From NCBI RefSeq assembly GCF_015776785.2, contig NZ_LFMD02000007.1:1408615-1472614 (forward strand): 64,000 nt of DNA, written 5' to 3'. This DNA comes from Kitasatospora sp. SUK 42 (GTDB taxonomy: Bacteria; Actinomycetota; Actinomycetes; Streptomycetales; Streptomycetaceae). Both the position numbers and the translations under genes were made by a program. The notes below the pieces were generated by a model. It ran no database searches. It had not been told where the DNA came from and saw only the letters and a program-made list of their open reading frames with translations. Below are positions 9,201 to 16,003 of the stretch, piece by piece; the first letter of the stretch is position 1; every line of letters begins with the position of its first letter.

Positions 9201-10681
9201 CCGACGTTGGTGCTGACCAGGGTCTGGAGGCCGGGGGGCGCGGCGATGGAGTTGCCGGTGAAGTCGAAGCAGGCGACGGTGCCGACCGGAGGGGTGACCG
9301 CCCCCTCGACACCGCCGACCACCGAGCAGACGCCGGTGACGGTGCCGGAGGTGTTGTACATCTCGAAGATGTTGTCGCCTCGGGCGGCCTCGGTACCGGT
9401 CGGGGTGACGATGACCTTGGGGGTGGCCCAGCCGGTGCACGCGGCGTTCGTCGACGGGTCGAAGCAGGACATCACCGTGGGCAGCGGGGCCAGCTGGTTG
9501 TCGGTGACGTAGACCTTGCCGTTGACGACCCTCATGATGCCGGCGTAGTCGCCGCTGAAGGCCTCCTGTCCCTCGTTGGGCGGCAGGCCGATGGTGAAGG
9601 TGCCGCAGGAGGCGTTGGTGGCGGGGTCGTAGCAGAGGATCTCGCCGGTGCTGGAGACCGCGTAGATGAGGTTGTTCGGCGCCTCGACCACGCCGCCGAT
9701 GGCCAGGCCGGTGCCGGTCTGGAGGGCGGTGAAGCCGCAGCTGGCCTGGGCCTGGAGGTCGATGCAGCCGACGCCGATCAGGGCCTGGGTGGTCCGGCTG
9801 ATCGCGGCGTAGTACAGCTTGGAGCCGATCTGCACGTAGGTCGGTGTGCGGGTGCTGCCGAGGTCGCCGGTGGTCTCTCCGGCCACCGAGGAGTTCAGCG
9901 CCTGGGGCCAGGTGGCGGGGGCTCCTTCCGGGGTCGGGCAGGGCCCGTTGGTGAGCTGGTCGGTGCAGACCACACTGGCCGTGTTGGAGAACCCGTGGTG
10001 GTAGATGTTCCAGATCTCGGGTGTGGAGACGCCGTTGATCGTGGCGGTGTAGAGGATGGGGGTGAAGCCGTCGCCGCCGGTGGCCGTGTTGATCGGTGTG
10101 AACGGCGGCGGGATCTGGACCACCTGGCCGGTCGCCGGCGACGAGAGGTTCGGGTTGGTCGCCTGGACGACGTTGGTGGCCTCGCCCTGGTCGGTGCCGG
10201 AGAAGGTCGCTCCGCCGTTGGTGGACCACTCCCTGGTGAAGCCGGGGGGCACCTGGAGGGACTCGGGCACGTAGGTCTGCGTCTGGGGAGTGCTGCCCGG
10301 TCCGCCCTGGATCGCGTCGGTGATCGTGGTGCTGACCGGAGTGCCGTCCGGGTTGGTCGCGGAGACCACCCAGCGGACGGTGCCGCCCTGGCTGGTCCGG
10401 GTCGTGCTGCCGGTGGCGAGGTCGGTGCCGGTCTTCTCCAGGGTCACGGGCTGCTGGCGGCCGTTGTGACGGCCGTTGCCGCTGTCGGCCGCGGGGCGGT
10501 GGGCGGCGGGCGTGCGCGCGGCACCGTCCGCGGCGTGCGCCACCGCGGGCACTGCGAAGGACCCGGTCGCCGAGGCGAACGCGAGGAGGAGGGGGAGCGC
10601 CGCCCGGGTGACGCGGTCGCGGATCGCGGCCGGTCCACGGTGTCTTCGCTCGCGTCCCCTGGTGGGTGGACAGCGCCTCAT
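6290..10681 (-). CDS. Large secreted DUF11-repeat surface protein
   Basis: A 1463-residue protein with an Arg-rich N-terminus, a hydrophobic stretch (ALPLLLAFASATGSFAVPAVA) and a likely signal cleavage after AHA near residue 50. An N-terminal DUF11-like part (TDLATGSTTRTSQGG ... VRWVVSATNPDG) is followed by about 600 residues with repeated YAVSSTGE / CYDPATNASC-type phrases reminiscent of beta-propeller or bulb-type folds. Five C-terminal repeats of about 125 residues follow, with INKEVCTS and YWRITVTNTG motifs and paired Cys. The tail is hydrophobic but has no LPXTG sorting signal. GAAGGGA lies 6 bases before the ATG. Such proteins are extracellular or wall-associated and probably structural or adhesive; no enzyme motif was seen. 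Confidence 0.88.
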   Translation of the reverse strand: MRRCPPTRGRERRHRGPAAIRDRVTRAALPLLLAFASATGSFAVPAVAHAADGAARTPAAHRPAADSGNGRHNGRQQPVTLEKTGTDLATGSTTRTSQGGTVRWVVSATNPDGTPVSTTITDAIQGGPGSTPQTQTYVPESLQVPPGFTREWSTNGGATFSGTDQGEATNVVQATNPNLSSPATGQVVQIPPPFTPINTATGGDGFTPILYTATINGVSTPEIWNIYHHGFSNTASVVCTDQLTNGPCPTPEGAPATWPQALNSSVAGETTGDLGSTRTPTYVQIGSKLYYAAISRTTQALIGVGCIDLQAQASCGFTALQTGTGLAIGGVVEAPNNLIYAVSSTGEILCYDPATNASCGTFTIGLPPNEGQEAFSGDYAGIMRVVNGKVYVTDNQLAPLPTVMSCFDPSTNAACTGWATPKVIVTPTGTEAARGDNIFEMYNTSGTVTGVCSVVGGVEGAVTPPVGTVACFDFTGNSIAAPPGLQTLVSTNVGPGEANFQVPLTITAANGHLETEFPFWIYLSISPTSASSSFCYDWNTQAPCTQYGTNGVLNGPPNVNGGDTRPYGYAYNGQCKFSLGDTGYLFSIDPVTGASPCLKTKAQGTINPSAYYCDGATGHVRSYGTVSLLGIDPTTVDFTQSSVTVLTAGGTVIGTFPFNPATETADISSVPTSDSPIQVVANLTLISGASFTPGNHPQMQVTFVGDAPQICFETTVSTDCSVTSVSNQASAVTNGQAPVTSNTVTLQVTPGAQCTPSLTINKEVCTSATASDCVDGGIGPWAKNATLAPGATAYWRITVTNTGAVPVTGITLTDSVSPSCVTAAGTFDLAVGASHQVFCDLANVTQPTVNTVTATFPGPGGTPITTPPSEATVDVPSLTILKEVCTSTNAADCGEGGNGPWAGSTTIPSGNTAYWRITVTNTGTVPVTGITLADSVSPSCVTAAGTFDLAAGGSHQVFCDLANVTQHTVNTVTATFPGPGGTPITTPPSEATVDVTPPVVPSLSINKEVCTSTNANDCTDGGPGPWAKNTTITTGTTAYWRITVTNTGTVPVTDITLTDSVSPSCATAAGTFDLAVGASQQVFCNLPNVTQHTVNTVTATFPGPGGTPITTPPSEATVDVTPPVVPSLSINKEVCTSTNANDCTDGGPGPWAKNTTITTGTTAYWRITVTNTGTVPVTDITLTDSVSPSCVTAAGTFDLAVGASQQVFCDLTNVTQTTTNTVTATFPGPGGTPITTPPSEATVTVSGGGVPSLEVNKEVCQSGKAADCGPGGAGPWGKEVTLRKGNAPEELCAPDKCQVFWRITVTNNGTVDLTGITLNDAQEPSCVVAAGTFDLAAGQTTTFFCSSLISEDTVNTVTASYVPPNSPPGTQPVTTPPSSALARCLPPCEKEKCHDHGHKPGHDPWLYDDIIGTGGDPLAGLDFGALPAAVPSVLPYITLGPALTGLGPLLPLLAAPPGVSQWI
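6535..8415 (-). repeat. Five tandem 375-bp (125-residue) DUF11 repeat units
   Basis: The units start at successive NKEVC/LKEVC motifs and end at ITTPPSEATV. The period is 375 bp, measured between identical landmarks at 7306 and 7681. The stretches 7080-7430 and 7455-7805 are almost base-for-base identical, which shows recent duplication or gene conversion. The outer units have diverged; the last one carries a short insertion with two extra Cys (LCAPDKCQ). Confidence 0.9.
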
Positions 10682-10883
10682 GACGATTCCCTTCGATCAG
10701 ACGGTCCGGCATCACGCGGTGTGCTGGACGGTGGTGATGGTGTGTGCGGGAACCGCGGGTCGGACGCACGCGGTAGATGAACCGCTACCCACAGTGACCG
10801 TACGGGTGTAGTATGTCTTCTGAAAATCCGACAAATGGCGTTCAGTGCGTCCGAACGGGGCGGCATTCACCCTGATGAGCGCA

Positions 10884-10923
10884 GAAGGCCCCGGTGTGCG
10901 ACGTGTCGCACACCGGGGCCTTC
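10884..10923 (-). terminator. Strong hairpin terminator for the acyltransferase gene
   Basis: Arms GAAGGCCCCGGTGTGCGAC (10884-10902) and the exact complement (10905-10923), 42 bases after the acyltransferase stop in the minus direction. The interval 10682-10883 holds the DUF11 promoter region; I see no convincing -35/-10 pair in it. Confidence 0.8.
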
Positions 10924-10965
10924 CGTGTGGTTCCTCCCGGGTCCGTCAGACCTCGGGGCCGTGGG

Positions 10966-12186
10966 TCACGGTGACGGGCTCGTGGTCGGTCGCCGCTTCG
11001 CGAACGCGGCGATCGCGGGCTTCATGAAGCGGTTGACGGGTGTCTCGAAGAAGCGGTAGGAGGCCATGGAGACGGCGACGCACAGCGCGTAGAAGGCGAG
11101 GACGAACAGCACGCCCCCGGCGACGGAGTTGTCCCAGGGGTGCACGTACCGCTGGCAGACCAGGATGAAGGCCCACTGGTACATGTAGATGCCGAAGGTG
11201 TACTTGCCGTAGGTCGAGACGCGTGTGACGGCGCGGTTCTCCGCGGCGTCCGGGGCCCGCCAGCGGGCGATCTCCCTGGCCGCGAGGGCGCCGATGAGCA
11301 GGACGATCGGGACGATCGTCAGCGCCGTCAGGTCGAACAGGATCGGCGCCCACAGCTCCTCGACCACCACCGCGAGCAGGAGCAGCGCGGTGGGCGCCCA
11401 GACGTTCCGGATCCACCTGCCGCGCAGCACCAGCAGGCAGATCAGCATTCCGCACAGCGCCTCCAGGAGGCGGGTGAGCGGGAAGACGTAGACGAGCCAG
11501 TACTTCCACTCGGAGACGCGGACGAGGTGGCCCCGCTCGGTGAAGGCCGCGTTCGCGAAGGTCGTGCTGTCCGGCAGGAGTTGCAGGACGACGGGCAGCA
11601 GCACCACGACCGCGACCAGGCCGGCCAGCAGGCCGAACAGGAACCGGTCGCCGCGGCGGAGCAGGAACCTGTACACGGCCGGGAACACCGCGTACAGGAC
11701 GAGTTCGGTCGACAGGGTCCACGCCGGGGCGTTCGCCGCCCAGTAGACGTCGTGGTTCGGGAACCAGCCCTGCAGGAGGGTGAGCGTGGTGAACAGGCCG
11801 GGGGCGGCGAAGGTGGCGGCGAAGGCGCACACGATCACGGCCCAGGTCAGGAAGTGCACGGGCAGGATGCGCAGCAGGCGGCGGGCCTGGAAGCCGCGGT
11901 CCGGCGGGCGCTCTGCGGAGATCCAGGTCAGGATGAAGCCGCTGAGGACGATGAAGAACGACACCGCGTTGAAGCCCGCCGGATTGAAGACGCGGTAGTA
12001 CGCCTCCTGCACCGCACTGTTCTTGAAGACCTGTTCGAAGGACAGGTGCGACGCGAGGATGCAGAAGGACGGCAGCAGGCGGGTGGCGCCGATGAAGGTG
12101 AGTTGTCTCGCTGTGGGGCGGGTCGGTGCCGTCTCCGTACGGCCGGACGTGCCGGTAGGGGCTGATGTCAACTCATGTGTAGCCAC
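10966..12186 (-). CDS. Acyltransferase 3 family membrane protein (OafA-like)
   Basis: A 406-residue integral membrane protein with about ten hydrophobic segments. The N-terminal family block is recognisable: FIGATRLLPSFCILASHL (with the conserved His), SFFIVLSGFILTW and FQARRLLRILPVHFLTW, as well as a C-terminal TYGKYTFGIYMYQW. These proteins move acyl groups from inside to outside the membrane onto sugars, lipids or other small molecules. The start is the GTG at 12186 with GAGGG 7 bases upstream. It lies alone, downstream of the response-regulator operon on the same strand, and has its own repeat-rich upstream region. Confidence 0.88.
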   Translation of the reverse strand: MATHELTSAPTGTSGRTETAPTRPTARQLTFIGATRLLPSFCILASHLSFEQVFKNSAVQEAYYRVFNPAGFNAVSFFIVLSGFILTWISAERPPDRGFQARRLLRILPVHFLTWAVIVCAFAATFAAPGLFTTLTLLQGWFPNHDVYWAANAPAWTLSTELVLYAVFPAVYRFLLRRGDRFLFGLLAGLVAVVVLLPVVLQLLPDSTTFANAAFTERGHLVRVSEWKYWLVYVFPLTRLLEALCGMLICLLVLRGRWIRNVWAPTALLLLAVVVEELWAPILFDLTALTIVPIVLLIGALAAREIARWRAPDAAENRAVTRVSTYGKYTFGIYMYQWAFILVCQRYVHPWDNSVAGGVLFVLAFYALCVAVSMASYRFFETPVNRFMKPAIAAFAKRRPTTSPSP

Positions 12187-12193
12187 TCTTGTA

Positions 12194-12221
12194 CCCTCAC
12201 ACCCTCACATTGATGTGAGGG
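12194..12221 (-). promoter_or_regulatory. Three-copy CCCTCACA repeat upstream of the acyltransferase
   Basis: CCCTCACA occurs twice head to tail (12194-12201 and 12202-12209) and once inverted (TGTGAGGG, 12214-12221) with a 4-base spacer, giving a perfect 8-bp dyad plus one direct half-site. It begins 8 bases before the acyltransferase start codon; the nearest copy overlaps its ribosome binding site. Direct half-sites are what OmpR-type regulators use, and one such gene ends 149 bases away. Confidence 0.5.
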
Positions 12222-12369
12222 GCAAGCGGATCATCCGTGAGAACCGTCACTTTCCGCTCCACCCCCCTTGCGAAGCGTGCTCCGGCGTCCGCGCATGGGC
12301 GAACGCCGGAGCCTCCTGCTGCCTGCCGTGCTCACGGGCGGTCCGTGGCGCCCGCCCGGCTACGGCGGC

Positions 12370-13083
12370 CTACGATGCCTCGGGCATCTCGAACCTCTCC
12401 CGCGCCTCGGGGGAGCACCCCTCGCCGTACCCCATCCGGTAGCCGACGCCGCGCACCGTGGTGATCCACCGGCCGGAGCCGAGCTTCGCCCGCAGGCTGC
12501 TGACGTGCGTGTCGATGGTGCGGCTGGTGCAGGCCCAGTTGCTGTCCCACACCGTCGCCATCAACTCCCTGCGCGACACGACCGTTTCGGGATTGACGGC
12601 CAGCGCGTAGAGCAGCTCGAACTCCTTCGACGTGACGGGGACCAGCCGGCCGTGCAGCCGTACCTCCCGCCTGCCGGGATCGATGTGCAGCGGGCGCAGG
12701 GAGATGGTCTTCGCCGCGGACGTCCCGCGACGGGAGCGGCGCAGCACGGCGTCGATCCGCGCGCCGATCTCCCGGAAGCCCCAGTTCCTCACCACGCAGT
12801 CGTCCGCCCCGGCGCGCAGCGCGAGGACCCGGCCCAGCTCGTCGTCCAGGTCGGCCACGGCGATCAGCGGGGTGTTCGCGTCGCTGCGCACCGACCGGCA
12901 CACGTCCAGTCCGTCGATGTCCCCGAGCTCCAGCGAGAGCAGCACCAGGTCCGCGTCGCGGTACGCGCGCAGCGCTCCCGCCCCGGTGTGCACGCTCCGC
13001 GTGGTGTAGCCCTGTCTGCGCAGGCCGTGCTCCATGGCCTCGGCCTCGGAGACGTCCCGCTCCACCACGAGAACGTTCGTCAT
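12370..13083 (-). CDS. Atypical OmpR-type response regulator (JadR1-like)
   Basis: A 237-residue protein with a receiver-like domain (1-115) and a winged helix (about 135-230, FELLYALAVNPETVVSRREL, RTIDTHVSSLRAKLG, VRGVGYRMG). The phospho-acceptor Asp is replaced by Ser near residue 50 (DLVLLSLELGDIDG), the acidic pocket reads VVERD instead of VVDDD, and the conserved Lys of DDYVVKPF is Arg (DDCVVRNWGF). It therefore probably cannot be phosphorylated in the usual way. Atypical regulators such as JadR1 respond to small-molecule end products instead. No histidine kinase is nearby. It follows the IS701-like gene by 40 bases, apparently in one operon. Confidence 0.88.
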   Translation of the reverse strand: MTNVLVVERDVSEAEAMEHGLRRQGYTTRSVHTGAGALRAYRDADLVLLSLELGDIDGLDVCRSVRSDANTPLIAVADLDDELGRVLALRAGADDCVVRNWGFREIGARIDAVLRRSRRGTSAAKTISLRPLHIDPGRREVRLHGRLVPVTSKEFELLYALAVNPETVVSRRELMATVWDSNWACTSRTIDTHVSSLRAKLGSGRWITTVRGVGYRMGYGEGCSPEARERFEMPEAS

Positions 13084-13123
13084 TCCAGCTGTCCCCCTTC
13101 TTCCTCGGTTTCCTCGGCCGCCG

Positions 13124-14302
13124 TCAGCTCGCGGCCCTGCTCAGCTCGGCCCGGACGCCCTCCGACGTGTCGCCGAGGTACTGGTGGGCGTACGCGGCCG
13201 AGGCCATCGTCATGTGGTGGTGCCAGCCGGGGAAGGAACGGCCCTCGAAGTCCAGGACGCCGAAGCGTTCCTTCAGAACGGAGATGCCGGACTGGGTGGC
13301 CGTCCGGGCGCGCACCAGGGAGAGGACCTGCTCCACCGGCCGGTCGGTGAGGTTGGTGATCCAGTACCGGGCGGGCAGGTGGCCGTCCGGGGCGGGCCGT
13401 TCCAGGATCCGGTACGTGCGCACGGCGCCGTCGGTGCCCGCCAGCTGCGGCAGCCGCACCGTGCCGACGTAGGCGTGGATCGGCACGACCTTGGGGCGGC
13501 CCTCCGGGGTCTGCTGCACCATCACGTGCGGCTGCCTGGCGTGCCGCATCCTCATCAGCTCACCCACCGGCCTGACGGCCGGCGTGTGCTGTCCGGCGAG
13601 CACGACCTGTCCGGGGTCGACCTCGCACACCATGTCCAGCCGCTCCCGGGCCAGCCCCGCGAGCACGCCGGCCGCGTCGTCGCACCTGGTCAGGTCGAGG
13701 ACCCAGGGCAGCCCGGCGGCGTGCGGCAGCATCACCGCCTCCGCGGCGTAGTCGAGGACGTAGGCGCCGACGGGCCGCTCCTTCTCCTCGTCGGGTATCC
13801 GGGCGCGCCGCCTGAGCTGCTGGTCCCAGTCCCAGGGGCCGGAGAGCACCAGGCTCCAGTCGACCGGGAAGGAGTGGCCGTTGCAGGCCAGGAAGAGGCC
13901 CACCGCGCGCTGGCCGTTGACGGGCTGCCCGGTCGGAGCGTCCACCCGGTGCACGCCCACCGAGTGCTCGCCGTTCTTCGGAATGGTGAGGTCGGCGACC
14001 GTCCACGCGTAGGGCGCCGCCTCCGCGGCGACCCGCTGGGCGAGCCTGTGACGCACCGGCTGCCAGTCCCAGGGGCTGGCGTTGATGAACTGGTGCAGCC
14101 CGTGCGCGGCCGCCGAGGGTAAGGAGTCCGCGCGCGCCATGCGCCGCGGCGTCTTCTTGCCGGATCCATGACTCAGGGCCCACAAGTACGCCCGGGCCCA
14201 ACGGCGTTGTTCCACTCTGTGGAGTGACCGGAAGACGTCCTCCACGAATCGCTGCATGTGCGCGCCATCGGTCGTTGCCGTGCGCGCCCCCGTCGACGAC
14301 AT
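13124..14302 (-). CDS. IS701-like DDE transposase-family protein, possibly domesticated
   Basis: A 392-residue protein resembling the DDE endonuclease family of IS701 elements: N-terminal FVEDVFRSLHRVEQRRWARAY and LHQFINASPWDWQPVRHRL, Asp candidates in WTVADLTIPK and PWVLDLTRCDD, and a C-terminal LDFEGRSFPGWHHHMTMAS. No terminal inverted repeats or target duplication were seen around it, and the stop is only 40 bases from an intact regulator gene on the same strand. A regulatory or domesticated role is plausible (inference). The ATG at 14302 has AAGGGGG upstream; a later ATG at 14257 is possible. Confidence 0.72.
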   Translation of the reverse strand: MSSTGARTATTDGAHMQRFVEDVFRSLHRVEQRRWARAYLWALSHGSGKKTPRRMARADSLPSAAAHGLHQFINASPWDWQPVRHRLAQRVAAEAAPYAWTVADLTIPKNGEHSVGVHRVDAPTGQPVNGQRAVGLFLACNGHSFPVDWSLVLSGPWDWDQQLRRRARIPDEEKERPVGAYVLDYAAEAVMLPHAAGLPWVLDLTRCDDAAGVLAGLARERLDMVCEVDPGQVVLAGQHTPAVRPVGELMRMRHARQPHVMVQQTPEGRPKVVPIHAYVGTVRLPQLAGTDGAVRTYRILERPAPDGHLPARYWITNLTDRPVEQVLSLVRARTATQSGISVLKERFGVLDFEGRSFPGWHHHMTMASAAYAHQYLGDTSEGVRAELSRAAS

Positions 14303-14348
14303 AAAACGCTACGCCCCCTTGTGTCCCGTAACGCTCGCACCGAGGTCG

Positions 14349-14369
14349 GTGCATCGTGCAACCTGTGCA
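14349..14369. promoter_or_regulatory. GTGCA direct repeats in the 14303-14596 intergenic region
   Basis: Three GTGCA copies (14349, 14356, 14365) at 7- and 9-base intervals lie about 50 bases upstream of the IS701-like start. They are a possible regulator site for that operon. The rest of 14303-14596 has no gene I can support. Confidence 0.3.
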
Positions 14370-14596
14370 CGTCAACAACGTACCTTCGGAGCGCCGAACC
14401 CGTCTGTCGCGCGCCCGTACTTCGCGATTTCGCCCACTGAGCTGGAAGAACGCGGCGTGCGGCACGGGGGGAGGGCGCGAACCGGAAGGCGGAAACCCGC
14501 GCTCGGCGTGTTGTTGACGCGCCACCGCGGGTCCGGTCGACGAGGTGTCAAGGATTCATGAAGAAAGCGAAAGCGTGGGGCGGCCGGAACGCCGGT

Positions 14597-14630
14597 GGCC
14601 GCCGAAGGCCGGGGGTAGCCTTCGGCGGCC
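14597..14630 (-). terminator. Hairpin terminator after the alpha/beta hydrolase gene
   Basis: Perfect 13-bp arms, GGCCGCCGAAGGC (14597-14609) and its complement (14618-14630), with an 8-base loop, 29 bases beyond the hydrolase stop on the minus strand. Confidence 0.8.
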
Positions 14631-14658
14631 GGTCCGTGGGGCCGCTGCGCGGAACCGG

Positions 14659-15507
14659 TCAGCGGCGCTGTGCCGCCAGGGTGTCGAGCCAGTTGCCCAA
14701 CAGGCCGTGCACGGCGTCCGGCCGGTCGAGGTGGGCGTTGTGGCCGGCGCCGTCGACGGCGGCGTAGGTCGCGCGCGGGTAGTGCTTCAGGAGCTCCAAC
14801 TGGTCCTGCCAGCCCACCATGTGGTCCTGGCGGCCCGTCACCACGAGGTGCGCGGCCTCGTTGGTGCCGAAGCGGGACTCCGGGGCCTGCTTGAGCACGT
14901 ACGCCTTGAGGAGCGCGGCGGCGTCCTCGCGGTGGTGGGCGTGGAAGCCGGGCAGCACGTGCTCGTGGAAGGCGCTCCAGCCGGCGTCGTCCTGGTGCAG
15001 GGCGAAGGCCTCGAACGGCTTGCGGTCGGCCGCGTCGAGCGAGTCCAGCAGCGCCTCGTCCCGGCCGAGCACCCGCCGCTCGGGCAGCACGCGCTCACCG
15101 GACGGCTTGACCAGCGGCGAGATCAGTGCCGTACCCAGGACCTGCGGGCCCCGCTCGGCGATCAGGTGCCGGGCGAGCATGCCGCCGTAGGAGATGCCCA
15201 CGGCCGCGAACGGCTCGTCGCCGATGACCTTGTCGACGAAGTGGAGCACCGCCTCGGCCATGGCCTCGGCCGTGACCGGCCCGGTCAGCCGCGGCGAGCG
15301 GCCGTGGCCGGGCAGGTCGACGTAGAGCCGCCGCCAGCCGCCGCGGGCGGCGAACACGGGCTCCAGGGGCAGCAGGAGCCGGTGGTCGATGGTGTAGCCG
15401 TGCATCAGCACCACGGGCGTTCCGGAGCCGAACTCGACGTGGTGGAGCAGTTGGTGTGCCTGGTTCGGCGTTGCGGTGGTCTGGATCGATCCAGTCTCTT
15501 CGGTCAT
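14659..15507 (-). CDS. Alpha/beta-fold hydrolase
   Basis: A 282-residue hydrolase from ATG 15507 (GGAG close upstream; a TTG at 15546 would add 13 residues but falls on the likely -35). The oxyanion-side motif is VVLMHGYTID, the nucleophile elbow is AVGISYGGMLAR (Ser), the acid is the Asp in VVTGRQDHMVGW and the catalytic His is in VDGAGHNAHLDRPD. The substrate is unknown. It is the last gene of a minus-strand run SDR-like, MFS exporter, MerR regulator, hydrolase, and has its own MerR-type promoter, suggesting an inducible detoxification or resistance group (inference). Confidence 0.88.
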   Translation of the reverse strand: MTEETGSIQTTATPNQAHQLLHHVEFGSGTPVVLMHGYTIDHRLLLPLEPVFAARGGWRRLYVDLPGHGRSPRLTGPVTAEAMAEAVLHFVDKVIGDEPFAAVGISYGGMLARHLIAERGPQVLGTALISPLVKPSGERVLPERRVLGRDEALLDSLDAADRKPFEAFALHQDDAGWSAFHEHVLPGFHAHHREDAAALLKAYVLKQAPESRFGTNEAAHLVVTGRQDHMVGWQDQLELLKHYPRATYAAVDGAGHNAHLDRPDAVHGLLGNWLDTLAAQRR

Positions 15508-15515
15508 GGCTCCAC

Positions 15516-15546
15516 AGTCCGATGCTGACATTAGTGTGATGGTCAA
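15516..15546 (-). promoter_or_regulatory. Candidate MerR-type promoter/operator for the hydrolase
   Basis: Read on the minus strand: a -35 of TTGACC (15541-15546), a long 19-base spacer that contains an imperfect dyad ACACTAATGT, then a weak CGGACT -10 (15516-15521), 8 bases before the hydrolase ATG. A dyad inside an overlong spacer is the hallmark of MerR-activated promoters, and a MerR gene is next door. Confidence 0.4.
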
Positions 15547-15585
15547 ATTCCCCAGAGGGGTGGCTGGTTGGCAGGCGCGGCCCGG

Positions 15586-15954
15586 TCAGGCGGCATGGGC
15601 GTCGCGCACCGTGGCGAGGTACGCGGCGACGGCGTCACGGTTGCGGACCAGGGACCGGATGCGCTCGGTCATCCGGTCCCGTTCCCGTTCCAGCGCCGAG
15701 ATGATCTCCGGCGAGGCGTCGGAGACGTGGATCGCCCCCGGCTCGTCCAGACAGGGCAGGATCTGCCGGATGACGCGGGTCGGCAGGCCGGCGTCGAGCA
15801 GGCCGCGGATCTGGTGGACCCGGTCCACGTTGCGCTCGTCGTAGGAGCGCCAGCCGTTGAAGTTGCGCCCGGAGGCGATCAGCCCCCGCTCCTCGTAGTA
15901 GCGCAGCAGTCTTCGCGAGGTCTGGGTACGCTCCGCCAGCTCTCCGATCCGCAT
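15586..15954 (-). CDS. MerR-family transcriptional regulator
   Basis: A 122-residue regulator with the MerR winged helix at the N-terminus (MRIGELAERTQTSRRLLRYY, then GLI...GWRSYDERNV) and a coiled-coil dimerisation helix (EIISALERERDRMTERIRSL). The short C-terminus lacks the metal-binding Cys set of MerR/SoxR, so it more likely senses an organic compound. GGAGGAG lies 6 bases before the ATG. It sits 49 bases after the MFS gene and 78 bases before the hydrolase, both of which it may control. Confidence 0.9.
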   Translation of the reverse strand: MRIGELAERTQTSRRLLRYYEERGLIASGRNFNGWRSYDERNVDRVHQIRGLLDAGLPTRVIRQILPCLDEPGAIHVSDASPEIISALERERDRMTERIRSLVRNRDAVAAYLATVRDAHAA

Positions 15955-16003
15955 GCGAACTCCTCCTCGCCCTTCGTCGCCGTACTCGACGCCGTCCGAT
16001 CGC

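Noticed and set aside
8594-10780. 728-codon plus-strand frame opposite the DUF11 gene
   Set aside because: The sequence is Gly/Asp/Arg-biased with no motif. The minus strand has a signal peptide, repeats and ribosome binding site.
13124-14302. Complete insertion sequence
   Set aside because: I found no terminal inverted repeats or target-site duplication around the DDE gene, so it is listed as a possibly domesticated gene only.
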